Part shown: positions 12,300 through 32,235 of the stretch, one piece after another
Layout: every line of letters begins with the position of its first letter
Position numbering within the stretch: position 1 is the stretch's first letter
Source of the DNA: Mixophyes australis
Lineage: Eukaryota > Chordata > Amphibia > Anura > Limnodynastidae
Assembly (NCBI GenBank): GCA_036250195.1
Contig: JAVHZZ010000004.1
Span: forward strand, 146,334,729-146,398,728
Length of the DNA stretch: 64,000 nt
Reading direction: 5' to 3'
The notes under the pieces: generated by a model
What the model saw: the letters and a program-made list of their open reading frames with translations, nothing else
Told to the model about the DNA's origin: nothing
Database searches by the model: none
Made by a program: the position numbers and the translations under genes

Positions 12300-14820
12300 C
12301 TCACTGTTTTTCTCCTCTCAAATTCTGTGACTCTTGATCTGGGATCTTGGTGCAGACCTTTTTACCATTTTTTAAAAGGTTATTGAATTTTTGAAAATCA
12401 ACTAAAGTGTAGTAACAAATGTCTGCTCCTGGAGCGAATCTCTTAATTTTCAGTATTCAGTATTACAGGCTGCATTGAATATTCCTCTAATTGAGAGACA
12501 TGCTCATGAGTCCCATTGACCAGATCTGAGATTGTGCTGTGCATTGTATAATGCAGACACCTATGGTTTATAGTGTCCTTTTGTTGCAGAATGTAAAAAA
12601 AAAAAAAAAAATGTTGCTCAGCGCGTTTAAGCTAAAAAAAAAAGAAGCTTCTTTGAGCTAGCCAGAGATCTGACAGTGAAAGAATAGCCATGAGGCTTCC
12701 TGGTGTATTTTATATGCATATATGTTTCCATTTGCTAACAAGTATATTCTCATTGTCCGTATGCCAGGGCTTGTTTTTTTTTTCTCTTTTTGTTTTGTGT
12801 TTTTGTAACGGTAAACCATGAAAGTGTCAAACCTTGAGTGATATTTTTTTTTTTTTTTTTTTTTTGATGCCGCACATTCATCTACATCTTAAGACTAAAA
12901 ACTCTATACAAAATTAAAAAGTGATAAGGATCTTGGCTTTCAGGCTGAGGGAAAAACCTAGAGAGGTTAGTAATCCTAGAAAAACTGCAAGGGGATGATT
13001 CTGAGTGTTATTGTTTTAGTTGATTGAAATCTGTATTTTAATAGTATATTTATATATTGCATTCTGCTTCAGGTTTGTATGGCATGGATATTTGTACTAG
13101 TAACATGTATATTGATTGCTATGTTCTATACCGGGCCACCAAGAGAAATTTCGGGTCACGGTACAGCAACCTCTTGGGACCCTTCCATAGGTGCCGAAAA
13201 GTGCATGGCCGCTCTAGGTAGGTGGCTCCTTCCATAACACGAGCAGGCCTGGGCCCCTGTACTTTGTAAGTGCTCCCCCCCCCCCCCCCCCTACTCAGCA
13301 CCCCTATATAAACATTTTTTTAATATCAAGTGGTTTTGTTTATTTTGCTGATCACAAAAAGGTTTCTAGATTGTACACCACACCTCTGCCAAGTATGTAT
13401 TTTGCTGTGGTTCTTGTGTTATATGTAAAGAAGTTTACCATTGCCACTTGTTTTACATTTGCAAATTCTGAACCACCTTTGCATATTAGCACCCTGATGT
13501 AGTGCCTGGGAGACCTGATATTGCGTTAAATACCTCATTGTTTTGTTAATGGAGGTGGCTCTGTATTGGTGTCTAATCCTCAAATAGAACACAAATGAAG
13601 CAGGATAGAAGTGATCAGATCTCTACTGTCCAGTCATGAAATGTGCATCATTTTGCCAGGAACAGGCAGGTACCTGAGAAAATGATGCATTTTTCTAGTT
13701 TTTCTAGTTTTTCTGTGCAGTGTATTTCAGAACAATAGAAAATATTTGTCTGGATGAGTCCTGTAGTTTGATTGAGCCATACATTCGATAATACACTCGT
13801 ATCTCCTATCCTTAATCCTTAAACGTGCGCTGAACAGATGGCTTGGATGAGTTGGTGTCTTCAGGGTTAGTATTAAGAAATGTTTCATCATATACATATC
13901 ACATTTACAGGTGAAGAAGGCGCGTATTTTGTAAGGGTTTGTTTTTTATGCCTCATTGCTATGAGTTTCCTTACTCCTACACAAGATGATTGGTAATATT
14001 GTGTGTGCATGACTCACAAAATGCATGTAATTTCCTGTTTGCATCATTTTCTTATATTCTGTATAGTAGTATTTCTGTCTATTTTATGTATTTGTGGCAA
14101 TTCTTTCTCCACACCATGTCCTATTAAGTGTGTTCCAGATCAAGGCTACATACTGTAACCCATATATGAACACTTGCAGCTCAGTTGTAAGCACACATCA
14201 GTGTTTTCAGCGCTTTACCGTAGATGTTTCCAGTTAAATATTTTTTTTAAAAAAAGTTTGTAGTATTTTGATTTCGAGAACGCTTTTTAAAGACCACAAT
14301 GGTGTTCTTATGCCCCAAGTGCAAAACCAAAAAACTGCACAAGGGTACTGCCATGTTCAGGCCTCTCTGTCCCTGACCCCAGAGACGTAAGGCCGCCTTG
14401 GGGGACAAGGATCTCTAGAAATCCATATATTCTTATGTTTGGCAGAGAAACAGGTATAACAAAAAAAAATTATTTTGGCTCAAGGTGAGGAGCAGTGGTG
14501 CATAGTTAGATTTTTTTTTACTACTTGGTGAAATTGACTTGTTTTTATGGTAATGCTAAATAAATTCTAGCCCCCATTCTGCTACTTTTTGCCTGCAGTG
14601 AATGTGTGTGAGAGATGGCTTTATATTATTCCAATGTATGAAGTGTGCCTGAGTATTCTCTACATTGATCATAGTTTCCCATTATCAAGGATGCCTGCTC
14701 TAGGGTGGCAATATAGCACTAACTGCATACAGCATTGACCAATGTAATCGTTATCCGTGAAAAAGTTTTCAACTGTCAGATCACGTAACACAGAGGTCTG
14801 ACCAGTGTAATACTGATCTA

Positions 14821-14854
<34 letters not shown>

Positions 14855-17800
14855 GAGCAATGTATAACAGTCAGAAATAGAGCATCACCAGCATATCTAG
14901 TACTTACAGGGTTAATGAGCTTGAAAGAGGGGTTAGACCTGCCTACTGAACTTTCTATATCTCCTGCTAGCAAACCTTTGAGCTCCAGGCCTGGGTTCCG
15001 TTCCAGAGTAGTAGAGATCCGCAGACACAGTGGCACGCTAATGGCTGCGTTATAGCTGCCAGCCAGATAATCTGCATGCCAGCATTGTTCCTTTTCAGAG
15101 CTCAGGAATCTTCCATCTGCCGTACTATGTGACACAAAAACACTTCACAGCCAAGCCCAGCTTTCTGCTGTATTCACACAACACCCCTTACTGTGTATAC
15201 TGCGTAGAGTGCTCCTCTCTGCATACCAGGCCTATATAATTGAAATTATACAAAATGCACATAATCAAGTAACCTTGTGCATGCATGCTAAATACATGGG
15301 TAACTGGTAACTGTTGGGGGTGAGGTGGCTATCGGACCTGGAGGTGAGGGCTAAGAGCAGGGCGGAGGCGAGACCGGCGTTGTAAGGAGCTCCTAAACTA
15401 AGCAAACACAACACATGCCTTTAAAACTGATTAAAACCAGCAATGGTTCTGTGTTTAATGATAAATCAGATTGGGCACTGCTCCATTAAAGTGTAAGAAG
15501 TATGTTTGTTTCATTTGAACTCAGTCAAGCAAGCACAATGGCAGGGTTAATTCATGATTACAAAGGTAACCATGATGAGGTATAATATTGCTGTATAGCA
15601 TTAGGTATGCATTAATGTATATCCATGTATAATGTTAACATCAAAACTTTTAAAATTGCCACAAGACTGTCCATCTGCAGCAGCATAAGCTGTCCAATCC
15701 ATCCCAATTGTTTGTCCATACGTGAATCAAGTACTGTTATTGCGTTTGGAAAGCTTGTCTGAAAAACTAAAGATGCATACTAACACTGCCTGTATCAGGA
15801 ATAACATTCATAGAAAGAAAGAAGCACTATTGATTTTTTTTTCATGATTGGGAACCATTTTTACCTATTTTTTTTTTTTATTTTTTTTAAAATGTTCACC
15901 TTGATTTCATGCTTCAGGCTTCACTCCTGATCGCTGTGCATGCGAATGGATATTTGTGATGATTGCTCTCAATTTCTGTCACTTTGAGGCTGTTCTCTGC
16001 CATTTATCTTGCACAGCAAATGTTTCTTTTCTTGAGTGAAATGGTTGCCAAATGCTCTTAATATTAAGTGGGTCTGAGATCTAACAAACACCCAATCTCT
16101 TGGTATGGATGCTTGCTGGATACATGGCCCCATGTCGTGCATTTGCTCTACAATATTGCACTATAACAATCTTTTGAGTACCATGCTGCTTGTTATGGAA
16201 GGGTGTAGGAAGTGGGCACAGGGCAACTGCATGATGGTGAGAGAACGCTGAGTCAGCCTTAGACTGCCCTTTCTGTGTCAGTCAGCTACCGGTTGTTAAA
16301 ATGCCAGTTGTCCTGTTTTGAAGTGATATACCTCTCACAATATATGGTTTTGCTTCTTGAGCAGTTCCTATTCATGACACTCTCCCTAAGTTACTCATCC
16401 TTGGTACATTCCTACCACAGTGTGCAGCTGGGAGGATTTCAAAGTAAACAGGTCTTAGGTAGTTTGCTGGAATTGACCTCACGCTAAAGATTCTCCGCAC
16501 TTCAAGCTGTGGTGCAGGTTTAAGATTTTAGAATGAGTGAGTGTTTACTCCATACACAATAAAAGCTATTAATAGCTATTTTGATTGTATGCCATCTAGA
16601 ATAAGGGGTTCCTTTTTTTCTGGTGTTAGTCCTTATATGTGCCAAACTTTATAGTAACATTTATCTCTTATTACTGCTGATTCAACTTTGCCCTTTTTTA
16701 CATTCTGCTGATTTGTTTGTTTTTTGTTTTGTTTGTGTATTTTCTTACTCACCTAGCCAAACACACCCACCTGCTCTGTAGCATCTAACCTTAGCGTCCT
16801 CAGAAGTACTGGTGACTACCGGCAGACAGACTATTTAACATCATGTATTCTTACACGAAAGACAGAGAAGTAGTTCATGCGGACAGCAACCTGCCCTACA
16901 GTCTCCCTGTGTAAAATGTGTATTACCCTGAATTACAATGTTAAGACTAATCTGACACATTACGTTATGAGCTTCAGTTAAAAATAATCATTGTTTACAG
17001 CAACACACTATTTAAACTGTTTAATAGTTTAATCATGCAGATTCTAGGGGAAATGAGAATAGACTGCCAAACACACACTTTCTGTACCCCTTGTGAATTT
17101 TAACATTTCGCAGCCAATTTCAATCTTTCTCACAATATACATAAATCTCCTTCTGATGACACATGTGCAGAGGTTATTCCAGGAATCCACAACTCTATTT
17201 TATGATCTAGTAAATAATTATATATGAGAGTCTGAAACCCTTTATCAATTGTCAAAGCACTGCTTTCTGATCTCTTCCACCCAACTATGTCATCTTATTG
17301 CTTTATACAACACAATTGCCCTTTCCCATCTTCAGTGTTGTATGGGTTTATATCTGATTGACACATTATTGAAATGGTACATCTGCTGCAGATACAGCCT
17401 GAAATGTGCAACATGGAAGAAAAAGTGTTCTTTTGTTTAAAAAAACATGAGTTAGAATCACCATTCCATAGAGAGATCACATATGTGAGTGTCTTGTTTT
17501 TTTTTTTTTTTTTGTTTTTTTTTAAATGATTTATTTTGAAATGTGTGGATCTGGGCAGGGGGCTCAGTCTGGCGGCTCACAAGATATGCCGTCTGAGCCT
17601 GCAGTAACACTGGGTATTGGTTATAACGATGCCAAAAGCATGCACTTGTAATCAGACAGAATCCCGGCTGCCTTTTTAACATAACCTTTGTATACAGATC
17701 ACATAAACTGAGATACTCCACAGCAGCTGAACCGTGAAAGGTTTAGAAAAGGGTTATAGCTGTTGAATTAATGCTTCCAAATAAATAAAATGTTTGACTA

Positions 17801-18463
17801 TTCTGGGAAGGTTGTAACCCTTTCCTGACATGGCTGTGTGAGGCTGAGAACATAAGCATCGCTTCTGTGGCTTGTATCTATTATGCTTTGCATTGCAGGG
17901 TTAAATTAAAAAAAAATAAAAAAAATTGCCTTAGTTTTCTGGTGGACTTTCTCTTTTTTTTTTTTTTTAAATGCAGGATGGATACCACGGACACCACTTT
18001 TCGGCTAGTATGCAAGACACATTTTGGCGCAGCACACAAACAATGCTTTCTGTGTCTCAATATAAACAGCTATTACTACAAAAAATAACAGTTTTTGTCT
18101 GCCATAAGCACTTCACTCAGGCAGTGCTGCTGACATTGCTTCAATCAACCATTAGCGTTGCACAGCAATTCCTGTTGTACATTACAAGCCTTTCTGTTGC
18201 TGTTTGGACCAGCAAGACAGTAAACGGAGGCATCGGAGGTAGATCCATCCTTGGGTTTACTGCTCATCAGTCTGATGTGTGAAGCCGTTTACTACATTTC
18301 TTGAAGTGGACCTAGGAATGCATCTCTCCAAAGTCCTATATTTTTTAACTGGTGAGAAGCACATTTGCAAGTGCACTCATCACCTATAATAAGTCTCCAT
18401 GTTTGCACTTTTTAAAAACACAAAGATACAGGATTTCCATTTCCATGTTTACCATGATCTAGA
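12300..18463. other. Intronic DNA with homopolymer tracts
   Basis: No gene recognised. The stretch is rich in homopolymers: A17 at 12595-12611, T22 at 12844-12865, C17 at 13275-13291, T28 at 14821-14848 and T18 near 17497. A segment at 13120-13270 with CCACCAAGAGAAATTTCGGGTC is more GC-rich than its surroundings and may be a diverged repeat, but I could not place it in a family. Confidence 0.5.
14821..15170 (-). repeat. Possible poly(A)-tailed retrosequence (minus strand)
   Basis: A T28 run at 14821-14848 directly abuts ~300 bp of more GC-rich sequence with an open 105-codon frame on the minus strand that runs into the A tract. This is the shape of a retroposed RNA with its poly(A) tail. No target duplication was found and the sequence was not recognised as a known gene or SINE, so it may simply be a chance T run. 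Confidence 0.25.
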
Positions 18464-26382
<7,919 letters not shown>

Positions 26383-26424
26383 TGCAGGTGTGGGAGGAAG
26401 TCTCTGCTTCCTCCCACACCTGCA
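26383..26424. repeat. Perfect 18-bp hairpin with 6-nt loop
   Basis: TGCAGGTGTGGGAGGAAG (26383-26400) is followed by the loop TCTCTG and the exact inverse complement (26407-26424). The stem has no mismatch. It is too short and too perfect to resemble a typical pre-miRNA. It may be a foldback-element core or a local inverted duplication. Confidence 0.9.
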
Positions 26425-29368
26425 TAGGTTTTTGTAAATGAGTTATACTACACTTTTTTCCTGCAAATGCCTATATAGTGTGTAAATATACTACAGCTGC
26501 CAACTTCAGAAATAATCGGCTACATTTGTTGAATGTTGTGTGTGATTCATTCAAGCCAACACTAATACCTAAAGTTGGGAACGGCTTTGGGTGCAGGATG
26601 GGGGATGATGGCGAAGACCTATGAGAAGCCACAGTGTCCATAATTGTGGGTTCTCATTTGTCGTCCTGCTCGCGCCTCCTTCCAAAAATGTGTCTCAGCC
26701 CTTTTCCATCCAGAACAGAGGGGAAACATTTGCGCAAAACTCCACCCCCCCCAAGCTCCAAGGAGTGGGCGGAGCTTTAACGCCTCTGTCTCCCTAGGTG
26801 CTAGTGCAGCTGTATTCACTTTGGGACTGTTCTATACTATTATAGCATTACATCATTGTGCTCAATATTTCAATTTGTGCTCAATTGTTTAAAATTAAAT
26901 GTCACAGCATTTTACAGGAGCTGTTTTCTAATTGTCTTCCACTGATCTAAATGCAAAAACTATTGTTTGTTTCTTTTGTATTTTAAAATTCAACCTAAAA
27001 TGTAAAGATGATGATGGTTTATGGCACTAAGGTGCTTTTATGTACCCACATAATATAGCTCTAAAAAATGTAATTGCCTGCAAATACTGTGAATACTGCA
27101 GTCTATAATTATGGCAGCATTCATATACTTGGATGAACTTCCCAACTGTTATGCCATTGTTTCCTAAGTCACAAGGACTCAAAATGGCCTGTAATTGCCT
27201 ATTACAGCCAATTCCGATAATGTCTCCCATGGAACAAACAATTGTATGCATTAAATCATGGGGTTTTTTTTGGTTCTGCAGGTACTCCCTTTAAGGGCTC
27301 TGAGTTGTGTAACTATAGACCAGTCAGTTTAGCCCTTACCATATCATGGTAGATTTTTTGGGGGTGGATTTTTTTTGCCTTGTGGAGGATTATACCATGT
27401 ATATTTACTCCTTGCTATGCAGACAGGACCAATGAAGGATTCCTAGGTGGCCAATCTATTGCATGAGCAAGCTGGTTGGACCAGCAATGCTATAATATTT
27501 TTTTGACAAAGGAAGTTGTGGAGATATTTATGCTGGAATGATAAGAGCCTGGGGCTGCTAAGAATGTCAGAGGCCACGTAGTCTCACATTTGAATGTTGG
27601 GAGTATATATATAGCATGTGGCAGTCCTTAAACGCTCCATACCCAAAAGGTGACCGCTTTGGATTCGCGTTGATGTGTTTTTTTTTGGGTTTTTTTTAAT
27701 AAAAACTCACGTGGGTGCAAGTGTCCAGTATTATCATTTTACATTGGTAACCAGTAAACCTTATTTCTACACCCCATTCACAACTTGCTCTTTATCCTAC
27801 ATACCACACCTAAATCTTTGTGAGTGGAAACCAATGTCACTTGTTGGAAAGCCAAGTACATTGCTAGTGCTGTGGTGTTGAGTGTTTTTCCTAGATGTGG
27901 AGTTTAACTGAAGCAACGCAGAAAGGGGTACAGGGGTGGGAATGATTTGTTTAAGCTTAATGCAAAATTTGTGATCCTTTTAAGATGATGTACTGCCTAT
28001 ACATTGTTATTTGTAACTCTTCTTGGAAGTCACATCTACTTTCACATCTGTTGCTCAATGAACTTGTGGACATAGTTATTTTCAGCTATATACTAGGCTA
28101 CAGTGTTTTTCATCTATTTACTATAAGTACTGTAATATCTGTCCAGACAACATGTAGATAAATGCTTTGTATAGTTTTTTTTTCTCTTATTAACATAAGT
28201 TTAATCTAGTATAATTTGAGCTCAACTAAAGCTGGCCGCAATCCGATCATTCGTTCCGCTGGGCTTTATAGAATTCAAGAAACAACCTGTGAGGGTGACC
28301 GTCCATCCAATATGCCGAAATGTAGATGGGCAAATCAATCGCATAAGGTGGAAAAACTATCATGGATAAGGATCTGTTTGACGCTGATTGAAATGTGTAT
28401 TGTAATCATACAAGCCAACAACTCTCCTACATAGAGCCAAAAGATTTTTGCAATAAGTGCTCAGTTGGGTCAAAATTTTAATGTGTGAAGCAATCATTTA
28501 GTGTTTGACTTAAGGTCTGATTAAAAATGATCAGATTAAAACGGCTAGTCTGGAACATGAGCCTCTCAATTATGTATTGATATGATTGAGAAATGCAGTC
28601 CGTCATTTAAAAACTATTGAGGTGTTTTGGCCAATGTTAGTGAAAAATGTTATCTCATCCTTTTCACTGTAAATAGTGCTGATACATATGGCCACCTCTA
28701 GACATTCACTACATGAAATTCTGGCATGGTGTCATTTGTTTAAATACCTATGCAATCTTTCTCCGAGTTCAGATCAGGTGTTAGTTCTACTCTATATACT
28801 TCCTAAGTTCTGGAGAACTGAGCTCCAGCAAAAACGACAGAGGCTACAGAACAGTGATCATCACTTCTAACAAATGTTCTATTAGCACCTATATGAGTTA
28901 CATAGTGAGATGGGGAGAATATTAAACTGAAACACTTCACATTTCTTCCACAATCTTTTATAAGAAATGTTATTTGTCTAAGTAAAGTAATTTAGGGGGA
29001 ACAAGCATAACCACAGTCACTCCAGTCACTGGGTAATCAATGACTCTGATAACTCAACCAGTAGACATGAAATCTATGAACCAATTCCGACTTTAAAACC
29101 AGAACTGTGCAACACTGTTTGACATTCTATATATCACCACCACCATAAACGCCAGTCTGCAAACTGAAAGAGTGGTTCACACAGATATGTGCAATTGAAA
29201 CCTGAAGGTTACATAAAATGAATAACTTTCTGCATAAATAAAAGTGGCTCAAGTGATTCAGTGCTAGAAGCTTAAGAATGAAGTAATCATGCCCAGTTCT
29301 TATCATTTGTCGAGCCATACATTGGCAATTACTGCACTTGATATCCGGTATCCTACTTGCTTAAATGT
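26425..29368. other. Intronic DNA with one LINE scrap
   Basis: Apart from the reverse-transcriptase fragment near 27.3 kb, nothing was recognised. The segment 28225-28440 begins AAAGCTGGCCGCAATCCGATC and has a transposon-like composition, but a matching inverted end was not found. Confidence 0.4.
27281..27352 (+). pseudogene. LINE reverse-transcriptase scrap (NYRPVSL motif)
   Basis: A 23-codon open stretch reads GTPFKGSELCNYRPVSLALTISW then stop. NYRPVSL is the signature of the first conserved block of non-LTR retrotransposon reverse transcriptases (CR1/L2/RTE-like). Nothing recognisable as reverse transcriptase flanks it on either side in this frame, so it would be a very short, decayed remnant. 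A chance match is possible but unlikely for a seven-residue motif preceded by KGS. Confidence 0.4.
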
Positions 29369-29534
29369 TAGAGCCGTAACTTAGAATTCTAGCGCCTGGG
29401 GCGAAAAAAACAAATGCCGCCCATCTAGTCCTCAATTTTAACTAAATGGACCTAAAATATTCTTAAATTGCGGCCACCTTCAGCGTTGCGCTTTGGGCGG
29501 TCGCCCGTGTCGCACAGCCCTAGTTACGGCCCTG
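29369..29534. mobile_element. hAT MITE with exact 8-bp target duplication
   Basis: The 166-bp element begins TAGAGCCGTAACTTAG and ends CTAGTTACGGCCCTG, which are inverse complements over about 13 of 15 bases. TTAAATGT is present directly on both sides (29361-29368 and 29535-29542), an exact 8-bp duplication typical of hAT transposition. The interior matches the copy at 58956-59106 (ACAAATGCCGCCC, CCTCAATTTTAAC, CCTAAAATATTC). No transposase. Confidence 0.88.
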
Positions 29535-29542
29535 TTAAATGT

Positions 29543-32005
29543 GATATATATATTACAGCACAGTTATTTGATCATGGGTGTAATTTGAATCATCTTCAAC
29601 TTGGCACTGTTTAGACAATTGAGAGTTAATATAGAATGCTGTAGAAAACCCAAGACTACATCAAAGTGGGATACAGAGAAACAAGTCCCCAGCCTCCATA
29701 TGCATCACTTACAAACCTTTCCAACGCAGCTCTTATGTATTATTTAAGCTGTTCTTGTCACTGAGCTCTAAAGCATTAACACTTTGAATGCTTTGTAATT
29801 GAGAGCTCACTATCACAATACTGAAATAGGGTTACACTGTTCTAGAAAATAAAATGTTTATTATGCTTGTATGACGGAAACTATACACTAAATGTTCTGC
29901 AACCAGTTTGGTTCCAGCTCCCTAAAATCCTAGTTATTCTTAAGTGGGAACAAACTCCTTGAGGCACATGATTGTAAATTCAGGGAAAAGACACTTTGTA
30001 GCCAATAAATGCAGCCATGCCGCCACCAAATTATGGATTAATACAATTCCTTTTTCAAAAGTTATGCATTTACAAATGTAAAGTGCTTGCAAGTCTTAGT
30101 ATTGTATTGTTGTGTTCCATATAGAAACTAAATTAATTTACTTATTGCAAATGTTTCCACCAATAACATTGATGGTTAGTTAAGTTAACTTATAGTTTCG
30201 TAGGAAGCTTTATTTAAATTAAAAATTGCAGCATACTTCTTGAATGTAACACAGCTACTCTCCTGTCAAGGTGTGTGGCGTTAAGGCATTTCAAGGTCAA
30301 CAGAAAAAGAATTAGGGCAGCTATCAATCATGCTAATAAATGCATGCATGGGAAGTAAATGTGTGAAACTATGTTTGTGTGTTTTTACTATTGCAGAGCT
30401 TCATTCTAGCATGAAGGCCAAACGTATTGGAATATGTGAGGGAGAGAGGCGTGTAATCGTCTATCACATGCCCCTTTCCCACAAAACTGTACACACCCAT
30501 TTTCAATCTCCTGCAGCCTGATTGCTGTTATAGTATCAATGTTCACACTAGGAGGGAGGAGATGATAAATCGAAAGCAGGATTTTCGCTAAATGCCATTT
30601 GTGTACTTTTCCCTTAATTTGATGAGATGTGTAAAACAAAGCAATTCAACTGCACCTGAAATGCAAAAAAACACTTGAGAATATTGTAACTGAAGCATCT
30701 GCCAAACTTCCAGCTGCTCTGCTAACAATGTTCTATGCCACTCATACACAGTGAATAAAAAGCATCACATTTTAGCAGAATATATTACATATTGTGTTGG
30801 ACTGGGGGTTTAAAGGGCAAAGTTTAAATTATTATAAATGTTTTTTTTATGTAAGAGATGTATTTTTTTTCAATGAATACATGCTCACTTATCACACATA
30901 ATTGTCAGATGTTTGAGATCAAAGGGAAATGGAATAAGTATTTCCTTATTTTATCTAAACATGCCAGTCAGGCCCACAGAGCCCTGGACAACCAGGACAA
31001 TATGGCAACGTGTATACAGTCTGCCTGTGTTATCTGTATTTAATAGCTGCAAGCCACCATTATCAGAATGGCATGATCTTGTATACAAATGTTTGCACCA
31101 AGAAATGAATGCAAGGGCACAGAATAATAGCATACCACTGTAAAGCCTAAAAACCTAGTTACATGATCAATTACAGATGGGAATAAGGTCATGACATGTT
31201 GACATATTACTGAAGGAATAATTCAGCCGCACTCTAAGTGCCGCGTTTAGGACTAGAGTTGATATCTTAAATTTGAGATCACAACAGAAAACTCCTACTT
31301 TAGGGAGAGATTTGGGGCTGGAGCAGGACTAACATCTAGCAAATTGTTTTTAAACTTGAAACAAAAGTTGAAATAAAAAAAAAAAAATATACTACCTTGA
31401 AATAAATTACTTTATATCATTTACACATTTTAGATGGAAAAATGGATACTCAAAAACAGCAGTACAGGGGTTCATTTATAATGCTATTAACAGCAATGCA
31501 ATAGGTAGCCATTTGTTTCCAGTGTCACCATATCCACTTCCCCTGTTGCTAGTGCTGAAGTTGCGTTCATTGTTTGTGTGTCTTTACAAATCGTGTAAGC
31601 CTAAAGTGTACCCCAGCGAAGCTCATAAATTTTACTAACAATGGAACATGTTTTAAATGCTTTTTTCCTAGTATTAAAAAAAAACCAAAAAAAACCCCCA
31701 ATGTAATGCCAAGAGGATACCTGGTCTAACAAGCCAAGCAACATCCATCTTTTGACATCCAGTTGTGCCATTGATCATTGCTGTGTGTTGGAAGGTTTCT
31801 GTGCTGCATGTAAGAGAGTAGCTCATCTACTGAAAAGGAGAGATTAGCAGGCAATGGATGCAAAATACAATGAATACCACATGGGTACTGTCTCAATGAA
31901 ACTCTTTTCACTGACTGTGAAGATCTTTTGATACTATTTCTGTATACCCTCAGATAATACAGATTTCATAGACTTTTTCATAGGCTTTTCTGCAACATCC
32001 ACATT
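29543..32005. other. Intronic DNA, nothing recognised
   Basis: AT-rich sequence with A/T homopolymers (for example A13 near 31377 and A-rich runs near 31675). Short frames here show no family signature. Confidence 0.5.
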
Positions 32006-32235
32006 CAGGGGCGGGCTGGGCAGGGGGCATTTGCCCCCGGGCCGCTCAGTCTAACCGCTGCTTGGGCCGCAGCCCCCGTGGATACATGCGGTGCCGTCCG
32101 CATAAACTGAATATTACCGGCGGCCGCATCACATGACACGCTATGCGGCTGCGTCATCAATGAGGCGGCAGCATCGAGTGTCATGTGATGTGGCCGCCTG
32201 TGCGCCCCCCAGGCTGACATTTGCCAGCCTGGGCA
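32006..32235. mobile_element. GC-rich hAT-type MITE
   Basis: The left end CAGGGGCGGGCTGG resembles the 11879 element's CAGGGGAGGACTGG. The right end contains ATTTGCCAGCCTGG, an approximate inverse. The interior is strongly GC- and CpG-rich and holds a large imperfect palindrome (GGCGGCCGCATCACATGACA near 32118 against TGTCATGTGATGTGGCCGCC near 32178). Target duplication was not resolved, so the exact right boundary is uncertain. No coding capacity; the minus-strand frame across it is a composition artefact. Confidence 0.6.

Noticed and set aside
11852..12304. 150-codon repetitive protein
   Set aside because: The 57-bp period is a multiple of three, so any stop-free unit stays open; the sequence is a minisatellite inside a MITE.
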